Shown piece by piece: positions 22,991 to 36,035 of a stretch of DNA of 64,000 bases. The notes beneath the pieces are model-generated. The model was not told the DNA's origin. It did not search any database and saw only the letters and a program-made list of their open reading frames with translations. The DNA is taken from assembly GCF_000499845.2 (NCBI RefSeq), contig NC_023758.2, positions 43,073,524 through 43,137,523 on the forward strand, given 5' to 3'. How positions within the stretch are numbered: position 1 is the stretch's first letter; each line of letters starts with the position of its first letter. The position numbers and the translations under genes were made by a program. Source of the stretch: Phaseolus vulgaris (taxonomy: Eukaryota; Streptophyta; Magnoliopsida; Fabales; Fabaceae).

Positions 22991-25900
22991 ACATGGGGAA
23001 ATTTGAGGTCTAGGATGTGGTAGTAATATCAGGGTAGTTACAAGTTGTTTTCTTTGGACTAAAGTTTATGCGTGTTTCAGTCTAGTGGAGTTGGTGCTAC
23101 TAACGGTTCACTCATGTCAAAGTTAAAGGAATAACTGTTGTTAATGGTGATTAAAGTTATTTTAATATGTAATGGAGTATTTGTTATTGTATTGTCTTTT
23201 TTGTTATATTTTTAGTGGCTGGGAGTAGATCAAAGGTGGATATAAGTTCCTTCGAGGCATGTTGTCACGAACTTTGTGTTTATCTATGTAGTTTTGATTA
23301 AGGTTTGTGGATAACAAAGTTTATTTATAATATCAGATTTCTTGTACGTGTCTCCACTTAGGTTTTGGTGCTTTTGTGAAACAGACTTCCTAATGTGATT
23401 GATCTATTTCCTTTGTATAAGGTAAGAGATTGATTTTGATATTTTCTGTATAAGGATTGAGACACCCTTCAAATATTTCACATCTATTTCTTTTATTCAT
23501 TGTTGAGAAAGAAAATAATTATTATTTTTTACATTCTCTGTGGATTCAACCTTTTCAAGCAAAACACTCTTTTCAAAATTTGGACACTTCAATCTCACCT
23601 TACCATGTGTGTTAAAGCTTTTTCTCATATATATTTATACAACTAAAATTTGATAGTATTTCTTTTATTAAAAAAGGAAATAAAAAATCATTTTTGGTAC
23701 ATAAACAAATAAAAGTTTAAGTATACGTTTGATATTTTTGTACGGCTAATTTGATTTTGGATTTTTCATAATTTTTTGTTAAAATTTAAACCTCAAATTT
23801 TTTAATTGTTAGAGTAAATTCAGTCTTCTTGTAAATGTTACTACGTTCTTTCTTTTTGGATTTTTTCTGGTACAAAACATAGAAAATTATTTTAGTAATT
23901 ACCAGTATATTGGTTTTGTAACTGTTGTTTTTTTAAATTACATCTTAATATGCACAAAATATAGTACTAGATTCTCAAATATTTATGTATATAATGTTCA
24001 TGATGTATTTCAGAAGAAAAAAACAATCTACATTTTTAAATATAGGACAAATGTCATGTAATACTTATTTTTTATTACTAATATTATATATTTATATAAT
24101 TGGGATGCATTATTTCTTTTTAAAATCTCACTTCCTTAGACGAAATTTGCAATACTAAAATAATTAAACTATGTGTATACATTGTACTATTCCAAATCAA
24201 CTGAATGAAATATCACATATGAAACAAAATCTAACTTTCCTTATGTTTTTTTAAAATTATATCCTTATATATTAAAAACTCCTTTTATTTTCATTGAATC
24301 AATATCAAAATTAATTCCTCAATAATTGTATTCCGATTCATTACATATGTATTAATAATATAATGAAATTATAAATTAGAACAAACAATTTAAAAAGTGA
24401 GACTCATTCAACCCATTCTCTCTTAACTAAACATGCTAAATATTATTTTTTTTTCCATAATTTAGATATGCATTTCAAAGCTACTAAATGTTTCCTCACA
24501 GCCATCTCAAACTATTTGTTTTTATCTTAATTTTTAAATTTGTGAATAATTAAAATTAATCTTATATTAAAATCTAAAATGTAATTTATGTATCCAAGGA
24601 CGTTTATTTATCATAAATCTTAATTATAAGATTGTTTATATATTAAACATACAATTATTCTATTCAGTGCATATATTGCTACTTGTAAAAAAAGTGTTAA
24701 AAGTAAATATTATTAGAAATTCTCATAATACTTTTTAAAAGATTAGATTAAAACAATATTTATGAATACTCATTGATGAAATATCTTATATGGTATTTTT
24801 TATTCTTTTGGGTCTTGTTTTAGACTATATATCATATATATTTGATTGTCACACCAATGCTTTGTACATACTCAAGATCAATACTAAGTCTTTCATTTTG
24901 TCTTCTCTTTTTTACTCTTTTCTTTTCTATTCTTCCCTTCTTATTTATTTTCTTTGTGTAAAAAAAAAAGGAATGCGAGTTAAACAAAACTATGATTACT
25001 TTTAATATATGTTTCATTTTTTTAAATGAAGTCATGTCATTTGCATAACTTTAATTATTTTTATATTACACTGAAGTCATCCTTTACACTATTTTTTTTT
25101 TAGATTCTTAAAAAAAATAGTTTATAATTTATTATATTATTATTTATGTTAATATTCATATATACTATTTTATTTTAAAAAGCTACTAATATGTTATTAT
25201 TAATTGGTTATTGAAAAATACTATTTGTGAAATATAAAAATTATTATTGTGCAATTATTAAAAAAATCAAGATCAATAGGTAATTTTATAAAAATTATAA
25301 GAAAAATAATTTATGTTAAAAATATATAAATTATTATAAGGATTGTGATTAAGGATGCATGAAAATTTGCTCTTTAATTTTATACAATTATATATTAATA
25401 TTTATTTTATTATTTTGTGGGATAAAATAAAATTATAAATCAATAGTGAAAAATAAAACAAGAGGAAAATTAATAACGGAAATTGAAAGTAAATTTATCT
25501 ATCAATCTTGTTTATATGGACAATTGCTTTTATTATCATTTTCATTATGACAATAAGAATAATTTTTTACTTATGAGAATTGACTCACTCATTTCATTAA
25601 AAATACGATAAGTAGTTGGTCTTCCTGTTTTGTGACATTGCATCACGGGGATCAAATACGAATTTTGATCTTGTGTAAGTAGATCAATAATCTTTATTTT
25701 AAAGATAAAATTGAATCTCATTAATCTTATAAATATTGTGGAAACTATAGATTAGAATAACAAACATGGTTAGAAGTAAATGACAATATAGAAACAACAA
25801 TGACATGTAAACATAGTATTTGAAAATTTTGAAACTCTCCACAATCAAACCACCATTTATTTTGTTGATAAAAACAATTACCTACTGATCTTTTTTTTCC

Positions 25901-26934
25901 AATTGCATAATATTAATTTTTAATTTCACAAATAATATTTTCATTAACAAAAATTAATAATAAAATATCAATCACTTTTTTTAAAATAAAAAAATATAAT
26001 ATAAGAAACTATACAATAAAATTAAAAAAAATCTCATACGTGTAAAAAGTGTACGATTAATATAAAAATAACTGAAGTTATGTCAGATAAAAAATAAATA
26101 AGTAATCAAATTGTTTAAGATTTTCACCTCACCCTTATGTTCGGAGTGGAGATTTATCTTTTAATAAAGTACTACAAAAATTATTAAATAAAATTTAATA
26201 CTGAAAATAAAATAAAAAATTATCTACTATAATAATTAAATTATATATTTTTTTATAATTTAAAAAATTATTAATATTTAAAATAATTTATATGATTAAT
26301 AAAAATATATACACTAGTCTATAATGTTTTTTTAGGCAATATTACTCACCTTTCATTTTCATTTTTCTTTTGTTTCCTCAGTCGTATGGTCTCTTTTTTA
26401 TAATCATATATAAATATTTTTTATGTTGTCTTTAGGACATAAATTATTAAGCAGTTTAAATTAACCCCACGACTCCTCTGTGTGTGAATAAAATAGTTAT
26501 ATTATTTAAATTTCAACTATTCATTTCAATCAGAATGACTCGGATTTCCCATATAGAGATAAATACTCAGTAATAATTGCTAATAAGAAAATTAATAATT
26601 AAAAGTACAATAAACTAAAACACCTTTACTTATTAAAATTACAGCAACTGTATATGTACATTACTCTGTAAACAATAAAAACTATCGTTTACTATTATAA
26701 GATAAAAAAGACTATGCATCAATAGTATAATACAGTTTTATATATGCTAATTATTATTCGAATACAAATTATCATATATATATAAACTATTGCTGTGAGT
26801 AAAAAGAAAAAAGGAAAAACTATTTCTGCAGGATTAGCTTTAACACATTCACGTAATAATATCCTGTTTATTGTTAATTATATTTTTATAAGATTATTGT
26901 TAATTATATTTTTATAAGATGAAGTTTTTATTTA

Positions 26935-27210
26935 TGTTGGAGATTGCCTAAAAATAAAAATATTTTATTATATATAAGTGAGTGTAAACTTCACTTTATG
27001 AGTCGATTTTATGGGGTTGAGTTAGGCTTAAAGTTCACTTTATAATATGGTATAACTTATAAGAGCCATTTAAAATCTATCTTAACAAGTGTTTATTGGA
27101 CCTATCGTGTCACTCGCTATCAGACCGTTATCGAACTATCCATAATATGTTGTCCCACACACGAGTTGTCATCTCAGCGTGAAGAGAAGTGTGTTGAAAA
27201 TCCTTTCAAT
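26935..27210 (+). mobile_element. TRIM-like miniature LTR retrotransposon, degraded
   Basis: The segment opens with TGTTGGAGATTGCC, passes through AAGTGAGTGTAAACTTCAC and GGGTTGAGTTAGGCTTAAAG, and reaches ATGGTAT...AGAGCCATT near 27047-27070. This fits a short LTR followed by a tRNA-Met primer-binding site (TGGTATCAGAGC) split by about eight extra bases. A purine-rich GAAGAGAAGTG and a new TGTTGAAAATCC at 27192 would be the polypurine tract and the start of the 3' LTR. I recall closely similar repeats as abundant in legume genomes. A degraded inverted copy of the LTR core lies at about 27280-27345. Confidence 0.55.
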
Positions 27211-28949
27211 AGACTCTTGTTAGATTTATACTATTTATATAACTATAAAATATTCTTATTTTTAATTAATATTTTTATATTAATTAAGAAGTCTACTTTT
27301 AAATCTAACTCAATTTCGTAAAAAATTACTTTAAAAAAGTTTGCATTTCCAACCATTTTAGTTAATAATATTTGAGAAAATGAACAGTTTTTGACCTTTC
27401 ATTAACAAGCAAGAGAACCATGCATGCTCCAATTGTTTTCAAAGATTAGTTAACATGTCACTTTCTCCGACAAACACATGCATGAATCTAAATATGGCTA
27501 CGTGCTAAAGTATGAAATAAACAATTGATATAAATTATATTGTTGATGTAAATTAAAATTCATTAACTTTCAACCAACAATAAAAAATGTTATTCCTTCT
27601 ATAGAGTGAAAATAATATGAAAGAAGGTATTATCTCTTTGAGTGAAATCTTTTTCATATGAACTTTCATGAGTTGGAAATACTGTGCTCAAATTTGGCAG
27701 CAACTATGGAGCCTCAAACCCTGCAAATCCAAATTAGGCCAGCGTAGCAATACATTAAATAAGAATATAATTCCACATTTTTTATATTTATTAGGTTTCG
27801 AAATTTTAAGCTATCACAGAAGCTCCAGAAGAATATGATTTATGACTTTAATTATATATACTTGTCAGTTACGTGCAAGTAAAAAATAAACCTTTACTAA
27901 GTTCTAACTATTACCAAAATAAGAATTTAAAAAAAAATGGTAATAAAAGTAAAAAAAAAAATAGACCTCCATAATTTTGAAGCGGTGGCGGTGGAACTTG
28001 TTCATGTTGCTGAAAGAAACTTGATATTTTTTTAAGGGGAAATAGTGTGTAATTTTTAAACTTGATTTTTTTTTACAGACTTTAATTTTTAGTTGTCTCT
28101 ATTTATTTTTAAACTCTTTCTAAATAAATTTCTTATTTCAATTGATCTTTTAAATTTAACCATACACTTTTTGAGTTTATCTAAAATAATCCTTAAAACT
28201 CACTCCATTTTTAAATAGTCTCGTATTATATCAGAGTTAATTTACTAAATACTTAATAAAAAATGTCATTTGTTTCGAATTTCTATATTTTTTACTTTAA
28301 TAAATCACTTTTCTAATCATTAAAACATATGAAAATAAATTATTTTGACCATGTTATTTGATAAATTTAACCAAATTGCCTTTATATTATATTGATAATG
28401 AAATATTATAAATACTCAATTATAATTTTTTGATAAAAAGTATTAAGTTAGTGGCCGTTATCGATATAAAACAAAGCACTTATATTTATTTTAAACACAC
28501 TAACCTATAGATAAATACTTTATTTAACCAAACTTTTTCACAAATATTTTAAAAGAAAACAACAAGAAATAAAATAATTTTTATTTTGTTTTATTTTTAA
28601 AATTGATGCTTTTACAATTATTTCAATATTTTTTAATTGGGATTTAATAAGTGTAAAATATTAATCCTGTGAGAATAATTTTATTTATTTGAATTAATAA
28701 TATTGATATGTTATTCTGGTAAAATATTTACAAGTAAGTAAGTTCACATGTGACATCATCAAAATTAGTACGTAAATACCATTAATTCAAAAATAAGAAT
28801 ATTGGAATCAATTTCACATATTTTATTAAAATATGAGTATACAATAAGAATTAAAAAATTGAAATTTTAATTTTTAATATGATCCATTTTTTAATTACTA
28901 AAACCTATTTAATTCTACATTCAAATTATGATTTTTAAGAAAATTCTTC

Positions 28950-28956
<7 letters not shown>

Positions 28957-29013
<57 letters not shown>
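28957..29013. repeat. CT/TA compound microsatellite
   Basis: About thirteen CT units run directly into about fifteen TA units. It is the longest simple-sequence repeat in the window and is likely to vary in length between individuals. Confidence 0.95.
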
Positions 29014-29015
<2 letters not shown>

Positions 29016-30485
29016 AATTAACTTTAAATCATACTTCTTGTCAAAACATATTCAAATACAGTATCTCTTGTTACAAATTTAAAATAAAATAAACGAGAAT
29101 ACTAAAAATACTTTAACTCATTAAAAACAACATATTTAAAAATATACACACTAAAAAACTCAAACTCTACACCAAAACTTCTCGGCTATAAGCTAGATAG
29201 AAATCCCCACCAAAAGAACTAATCTAACCCACAACAAAAAACTCACCGTAACAATCAACTTTAAAATATAATATATTAAGATTTTAAATTAAAAAATAGA
29301 GATCGAATATATTTTTTGAAATTGATTTTTATTTCTGATCCAAACTTTAAACCATTAAAATATTTACAGTATAAAAATTATTAAAATAAGTTTTTCTGAT
29401 TCAATTTAAAGTTTCACTTCACAATTATAAGAATTATTTTCATACACAATAGATATATCGTATAAAATTTTGAACTGAAAATCAATTTCGGTAAAAAACT
29501 ATATTTAGCCCAAAAATAAATAAATATTTTTATTTTTTTAGTAATATGAAATGAATGTATTTTTTGTCTTTTTAGAGATGTCAAAATACCATATAATATT
29601 TTATTCCAATTATTTTCTAATAGTAGACTGTCAAACAAACTTTATTTTTATATTTATCCATACTATATGAAACTATAAGACTTTGACACTCCCATTTTTA
29701 CCTTCTTTCACTTTACAACGTATTTTATGATAAAATATTATATTCAATTAATAAATATAAATACAAATAAAATTTTAAAATAAAATAATAATATTATTAA
29801 TTATTAAGTAAAAGTGTGGAAAAATATGAGGGTCAATATCATTCTCCTATTTTTATTTGTATATCTACTTTTACACAGGCAATTTATATAAATTTTGTTT
29901 AGATAGATAAATTCTTCATCATCACTCTAGCTATTTTTCACTATTCTATAAATCACCTAAAAAACAATAGTTAAAAAGAAAAAGCACACTTCAGTAAATA
30001 AACTTTTTTGCTGTCTGTAATGAAGATAAACACAATCGCCTCAATTTCCATTAAGTCCGGTATGCAAATTCTTTGATATTTGTGTATAGTTACACTCATA
30101 ATATTACTTTCTTTTCAATTATTAAATTTTTAGAAATTTGTTTATTTATACTTAACTGTGGTTGTTAATGTTTAAGATCGTATTAATTATTTTTTTGTTA
30201 ATTATATTTTTATTTTTATCTAATTTTTAAATTAATTTAAAATATAATAATATTTTATTAAGATATTTTATTTAAAATATTTCTTTTTCTTACCTCTGCA
30301 TCTCTGCATAGTAAATTTAAAAGAAGTATTTGAATTCTTACAGAGAAAACTTAAACCCGAATTTTGCACAATAATTAATTTTGAAAACTTAAATAAAATA
30401 AGTAAAAAAAATCATATTTGGTTTTAAAAATGAATTTAAAAAGTAATATACCAAGTAAAATAATTTTGCATGTATCTTTTTCTCC

Positions 30486-30493
30486 TATAAATA
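30486..30493 (+). promoter_or_regulatory. TATA box of the ENOD2-like gene
   Basis: TATAAATA lies 46 bases before the ATG at 30539, so the leader would be only about 15-25 nt long. It is the best-formed core promoter in the window and fits a strongly induced, tissue-specific gene. Confidence 0.75.
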
Positions 30494-30538
30494 GTTTCCA
30501 AGTGTAATGACTTTTTTCTTCACCAACAACTGAGACAT

Positions 30539-31819
30539 ATGAGTTGTTTACTACACTCACTTCTTCTGCTCCTTCTTGGAGTGGTGATTCTCACCACTCC
30601 AGTCTTTGCTTCTTTCAGGCCACGCATCTTCTATGACCCTCCTCCAACTCAGGAACCACCCACCTACCAACCTCCACCACCACCGCCACCCCACCACCCT
30701 CCACCACCACCTCACCACCCTCCATATCAGAAGCCACCACCTGAGTATCAACCACCTGAGTATCAACCACCTCATCACCATCATCCACCACCAGAATATC
30801 AACCTCCTCATGAAAACCCTCCACCAGAATATCAACCTCCTCTTGAGAAACCTCCACACCAAAAACCACCTCCGGAGTACCAACCTCCCCATGAGAAGCC
30901 ACCTCCAGAATACCAACCTCCTCATGAGAAGCCACCACCAGAATACCAACCTCCTCATCATGAGAAGCCACCACCAGCATACCAACCTCCTCATGAGAAA
31001 CCACCACCCGAATACCAGCCTCCTCATGAAAAACCACCTCATGAGACGACACCACCATATGAAAAGCCACCACCACCAGAATACGAACCACCTTATGAGA
31101 AACCACCACCAGAATACCAACCTCCTCATGAGAAGCCACCACCAGAATACCAACCTCCCCATGAAAAGCCACCACCGGAATACCAACCTCCTCATGAGAA
31201 GCCACCGCCGGAATACAAACCTCCTCACGAGAAGCCACCACCGGAATACCAACCTCCTCATGAGAAGCCACCACCGGAATACCAACCTCCTCATGAGAAG
31301 CCACCACCGGAATACCAACCTCCCCATGAGAAGCCACCACCGGAATATCAACCTCCTCATGAGAAGCCACCGCCGGAATACAAACCTCCTCACGAGAAGC
31401 CACCACCGGAATACGAACCTCCTCATGAGAAACCACCACCAGAATACGAACCTCCTCATGAGAAACCACCACCAGAATACCAGCCTCCTCATGAGAAGCC
31501 ACCGCCGGAATACCAACCTCCTCATGAGAAACCACCACCAGAATATGAACCTCCTCGTGAAAACCCACCACCAGAATACGAACCTCCTTATGAGAAGCCA
31601 CCACCAGTGTACCAACCTCCTTATGAGAAATCACCACCAGTGTATGAACCCCCTTACGAGAAGCCACCTCCAATAGTGTACACACCCCCACCATACCACC
31701 CTCCTCACGAGAAACCTCCTTATGAGAAACCACCAGTTTACGAGCCACCACCATTGGAGAAACCACCAATCTACAATCCCCCACCTTATGGCCACTATCC
31801 ACCATCCAAGAAAAACTAA
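30539..31819 (+). CDS. ENOD2: Early nodulin ENOD2 (nodulin-75-like) proline-rich cell-wall protein
   Basis: A single exon encodes 426 aa. Residues 1-24 form a signal peptide with a leucine-rich core ([18 protein letters not shown]). Nearly all the rest is built from PPHEK and PPPEYQ units, mostly the 11-residue [11 protein letters not shown], with E/K/Q and H/Y/L variants and a less regular C-terminal end ([14 protein letters not shown], ending PPSKKN). This repeat type defines legume ENOD2/N-75, a hydroxyproline-rich wall protein made in the nodule parenchyma (inner cortex) and associated with the oxygen-diffusion barrier. Prolines would be hydroxylated and tyrosines may cross-link. No intron is needed. 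A TATA box lies at 30486 and a polyadenylation signal at 31966. The choice between ENOD2 proper and a non-nodule PRP paralogue rests on repeat type; expression data would decide. Confidence 0.88.
   Translation: MSCLLHSLLLLLLGVVILTTPVFASFRPRIFYDPPPTQEPPTYQPPPPPPPHHPPPPPHHPPYQKPPPEYQPPEYQPPHHHHPPPEYQPPHENPPPEYQPPLEKPPHQKPPPEYQPPHEKPPPEYQPPHEKPPPEYQPPHHEKPPPAYQPPHEKPPPEYQPPHEKPPHETTPPYEKPPPPEYEPPYEKPPPEYQPPHEKPPPEYQPPHEKPPPEYQPPHEKPPPEYKPPHEKPPPEYQPPHEKPPPEYQPPHEKPPPEYQPPHEKPPPEYQPPHEKPPPEYKPPHEKPPPEYEPPHEKPPPEYEPPHEKPPPEYQPPHEKPPPEYQPPHEKPPPEYEPPRENPPPEYEPPYEKPPPVYQPPYEKSPPVYEPPYEKPPPIVYTPPPYHPPHEKPPYEKPPVYEPPPLEKPPIYNPPPYGHYPPSKKN
30720..31700 (+). repeat. 33-bp coding tandem repeat array in ENOD2
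   Basis: The array is a run of 33-nt units coding [11 protein letters not shown], with a few shorter or altered units. Third-position markers show a higher-order period of 165 bp (five units). The CCTCCCCATGA variant recurs with its CAACC start at 31151 and 31316, and the CACCGCCGGAATACAAAC variant starts near 31203 and again near 31368. It is a protein-coding array, not a CRISPR or a satellite. Confidence 0.9.
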
Positions 31820-31965
31820 TAACCAGTGGCCAACATCACATGTTTTGGTCTACTCAAAGTTAGACCTGTCGTTTGTCATATAAAGTTTTTTGTTTGCGTT
31901 TAGGAAGCACTTTTAGTGTTTGAAGTACGTACAATCTTTCCTTTCTGCGTGCACTGTTTCTTCAG

Positions 31966-31971
31966 AATAAA
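31966..31971 (+). terminator. Polyadenylation signal of the ENOD2-like gene
   Basis: AATAAA lies about 147 bases after the stop codon, followed by T-rich and TG-rich sequence, a typical plant 3' end arrangement. Confidence 0.6.
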
Positions 31972-34900
31972 GGCTCTATGTGCCTCTTTGTAATATATAA
32001 CTTCAGTTTCCCTTTCAGCAACCATATAACTATGGTAATGTCAATTATTAGTGCTTTTATCTGTGCCTGTGTTTCAATCTTCTGTCTCTACTCCTTAAGA
32101 AAGTACCAACAATGACTAAACTGCGTTATGCATGTTTGAAATATTTGATATGAATGTAGTACAAACAAATAAATTTGTGTGTATTTCTTCTTGGTTTGAC
32201 ACGGGCAACTTAACAGTATAAACTCAGACTCAAATATTTATTCTTACAATTAATATTTTTTATTATTAATTTTATTCCTCTTATTGTTATTTTTAAAAAA
32301 TTATTTTTACTATTATTATTATTGTAGTTTTTTTGCTATAATACAAAATTGAAAGATGATATATAAAAAAAGTTAAATATACTCTTAAAAAAAATCATGA
32401 GTGTTGACAGAATATAGTCAAATTTAACGAACCCGTTTTATTGAACTTTATTTCTAAATATATATGAACAAGTAATCTTATCCTTCAACCATTAATATTT
32501 ATTTATTAATTAAATATCAAAGTATGGTGAAAAAGACCTAAAAGTATTTAGCTTAATTTTATTTAATTTGCATATATAAGAAAAAATTGGTTAGTTGTAT
32601 CCGTCTAAACTTTATGGATTAAGACTTATAAGTGGTACTTTTATACAAGGGTTAGAGCATTTTAATTTATTTATTTATTGATAAAAAAATCCAGTCGTAT
32701 AGAAATTTTAGTTTTACGACTTTTTCACTTATAGATATCTTAATTTCTTTTTCTACTAATGTTTAAACTTATTTTTTGTTTGATTATTTGAAAAAAAAAA
32801 TTATCAACTAATTTAACTTGTGGCTGAAATTTTGTTTTATTTGATTATATTTTACTAATTGGTATCTCACACCACATATTTTTGAAATATAAGTTTTTAC
32901 AGCATTTTTATTTGACTTATTTATATAATTTCAACTATTTTTTTAATATTAACAAATATTTTTTTTCAAGTAAAAGTGAAGTTCATGTGAGCAGAAAAAT
33001 AAAACGTGACTTTAAAAGAATAAATTAAGAATTCAAAGCTACTTTTTATGTTAAAAGTTGTGAATTAATCAGTGTTTTTTAAATATTTTGTAACAGAAAC
33101 AACTCATTCTTAAAGGGTTAAGAACTTAATATATATAATAGTGACAGAAGTAATATATATAAGTATTTTTTATTAGGTGAAATGTATATGGTGAGGTGAC
33201 AGGTCGAATTAGTTGGATGGGTAGATCCTTTCGTGCAAGACGACAACAAAGCCAAAATGAAAAATAGTTTTTTTTAAACTGAGAGAGAAAATGAAATGAA
33301 AAACAAAAGGTAAAGTGAAAAGGAAAGGAAGGAAAAAGTGAAAACAAGGTTAATTATGAGAGTTATGATTTATGAACATCTTACCTTTCTTTTTAAATGG
33401 CATATCGTATGGTAAAACACTTATCAAATGAAATGAATAATTTAAAAAATATTTATTAAATTTTTGATAATTTTAGTATAATTTTAACATTATTTTAAAA
33501 ATATATATATTAATTTTTTAAAAATTAAAATTTTATTTTATAAATTATTATTATGATTATAAAAATAAAAATTAAATATTTATGAACTAATCATGAAAGA
33601 TATTTTTCTCCTCCAAAAAATAATTTAAAACATACATATAAATCTTTATTATTAATTTATATAATTTATAATTATATAATATATAAATTCGTATTTCCAT
33701 GTATTTTTGTCTCTGTTTCCGTGTTATTGTGTCCGTGTTATATTGTGTGTGCTACATATATTATGTTATTCACAATTACAATTACACATTAAATTTCCAC
33801 TGGAGATGTTTATGAGCTTTTTCTAAAAAAATGTAATTATTTGAAACAACTCTTCAAGATTTTGACTTATTATTTGAAATTGTTTAATTTTTTAACTGTC
33901 TCTACATACAACTAATACTTTAAGCATAAAAAAAAATATTTTTCTCAAGTTTAAATTCAAGTTTAAGTTAAATATATATATATATATAATTATGAATTAT
34001 TATAATATTTTAGTAAAATACAATTGAGTATAAATTACTAAATAATTATTTTATACATATTATATTTTTATAGAATATCTTTAATAATTCTTTACCAACT
34101 TGTAATTTTCGACGCGTCTTAAGCATCGAAGAATAGGGGTAACAAAATATATTGAACCGTCAAACTTATTTATCCCAATTTTTTTTTTCTAGCCAGATTG
34201 TTATTTGAAATATTATTATTTTTCTTTTTTTCTTTTAATTCATGTATTCTTATTTTATTTTATACTACATACATAACTATTAGTTTGAATTTGAATTATC
34301 TATTAATTTCATTAAAATATTTATTATTTTTTCTGCATTTTTAAAATGAGTTAACCCATCAATCTACCAACTTTTATCAACATTTTTTTATTTGCCTTTT
34401 ATACGAATATTAAACCTGTATTGTCACTTTATTGCATAGAGGTACATCAGAAAAAAAAATTTCAACATATCGATCAATATTGCTTCAATTTACATATAAT
34501 TTGACATTTTTTTTAATTAGATTCTTATTATTTGTCACAGGACATCAAATTTAATTGTATTATTATTGTTATTACAAGAATATATTAATTTAGTTACTTT
34601 GTTATTTAAATAATTACATTGTTCGTTTTGATGAATTGTTAAAACAAATACTTACATGGTCATTGTTTTGAAACTGAAATATTAACTTTTATATTTAATT
34701 TCTGTATGTCATAGACACGAAGACTCGTGTATTTTTCTTATTTTGTGTGATTCTTTCTATCAAATCAAATCAATGCTTTTAAGGTCAAAGAACCAAAATC
34801 ATTAACCATTTAATCAATACTTATATTTTCTACATTGACATTAATGAGATGTTTAACTTTGTCGATGATTATTTCTATTATTAAAAAATTAAAATTCACA

Positions 34901-35640
34901 AAAAAATATTTTACAAAAGGTTCACTAGTTAAGTTGTTTTAAAATTAAAACTGTATACTTCTGTTTTTAAATATTTAACTAATAATAAAAGAACAAGTAA
35001 ATTAGTTAGATAATAAATATAAATCTGGCTACGAAAATTTATCATTTTACTATAAGAAATAATTAGAATAGACAAATGATAAAAGAATTAGAAAATTGTA
35101 CAAGTTGTTCTCCAGAGATATAATTTTAACTTTTCATTATTAGTAATAGCGAAGTTCTATTTGATACATGCGATGTCATTTTGTATACTTTTTTTAGTTA
35201 TTTTTTTAATAAACATATTTTCTTTATAGAAATCGTAATTACTAAACATGATTTCTATTTTTTCTTTTTTTTTTATTAAAGTTATATTTGATAAATATGA
35301 TTTATAAATTTCTTCCACTAAAAATACAACTTTAAAAAAAGTAGATAAACAAAATATTCATTAAGTATATGAAACAAAATTATGTATATCCAACACGAGT
35401 TTTATATGGTAAGAAATAAAAAGTTAAAATTACATTAAAAAAATTATGTTTCCAAATACATCTTAGTCAAATTTTTAATTTTTTTATAATGGTAATCTCT
35501 GGGCAGAATGGTAAATTTTGCATGTGGATGTGACTTTAGAAAGGAAAGGAGAAGGGTGGCGTAAAAGAAAAATAGTTGAAAAGTGTGACTTAACCATTTT
35601 TCCGCTTGAATTTTGCGCAGTGACAATTATCGTTCAGATC
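31972..35640. other. AT-rich intergenic region
   Basis: I see no gene here. A purine-rich tract (GA-rich, about 33280-33350) and a short GTGTTATTGTGTCCGTGTTAT run near 33720-33755 are the only compositional features. Open frames here lack protein similarity. Confidence 0.65.
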
Positions 35641-36035
35641 TTACTGTGCAACAGATTCAGGTGAAAGCAAAAAAATTACGACAACAGTAGTTATAAGTTC
35701 AAATATTCGTCTCTCTTTAAAGTTTGTGTACCAATTTTCTGAGGAAGAAGTTGCACACCAAAACGAAGACCGAAGTGCTAAAAGCAAAGCGAAATGGGTG
35801 TTGGGTTTGGCGGTGTTACAAACCCAAACCTAAGAGAGAAGATTCCAAACACAATTCTTGTTTACTCTTTCTGCTAAATCCTTTCTTTTTCACCATTGTT
35901 CCTCTCCTCGAAGAACTCCATCACCACCATCACCATTGCCGCAAACCTCAGATTTCGCTTCCCAGCAACCACCCTGATTCTTGTTTTTCCACTTAAAACC
36001 CACTCTCTTTGCCAGATCTTGCTTCCAGTTTCTGG
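35640..36035 (+). other. Probable promoter and untranslated first exon of the first DUF707 gene
   Basis: A mixed-composition island with a CT-rich stretch, stops in all frames and a good donor (TTTCTG followed by GTGCGC at about 36032) lies 3.4 kb before the first DUF707 start codon. A good acceptor at 39276, followed by leader sequence that continues into the start codon, suggests that it splices to this island. The joined exon is inference from position and splice consensus; a separate non-coding transcript is equally compatible. Confidence 0.35.

Larger units (their letters stand above)
22991..30480. other. Long AT-rich intergenic region
   Basis: No gene could be supported here. The region holds the possible LINE tail, a TRIM-like element at 26.9-27.2 kb, a CT/TA microsatellite at 28.96 kb and a possible minus-strand exon relic at 27.7-28.0 kb (see findings). 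Open frames at 24790-25005 and 29414-29638 are low-complexity sequence in AT-rich DNA. Confidence 0.7.

Noticed and set aside
24790..25035. Overlapping plus and minus frames of about 70 codons in AT-rich DNA
   Set aside because: Both encode low-complexity F/Y/S or K/R sequence with no start context, promoter or similarity.
30720..31700. CRISPR-like regular repeat pattern
   Set aside because: The 33-bp units are contiguous, in frame and translated, with no unique spacers, and the genome is a plant's.
30557..31805. Long open frames of 352 and 396 codons on the minus strand, and one of 356 codons in another plus frame, across ENOD2
   Set aside because: They exist only because the 33-bp repeat lacks stops in several frames. 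Their products are monotonous R/W/F, E/V or N/H/L repeats, and the plus-strand frame with a signal peptide and TATA box explains the locus.
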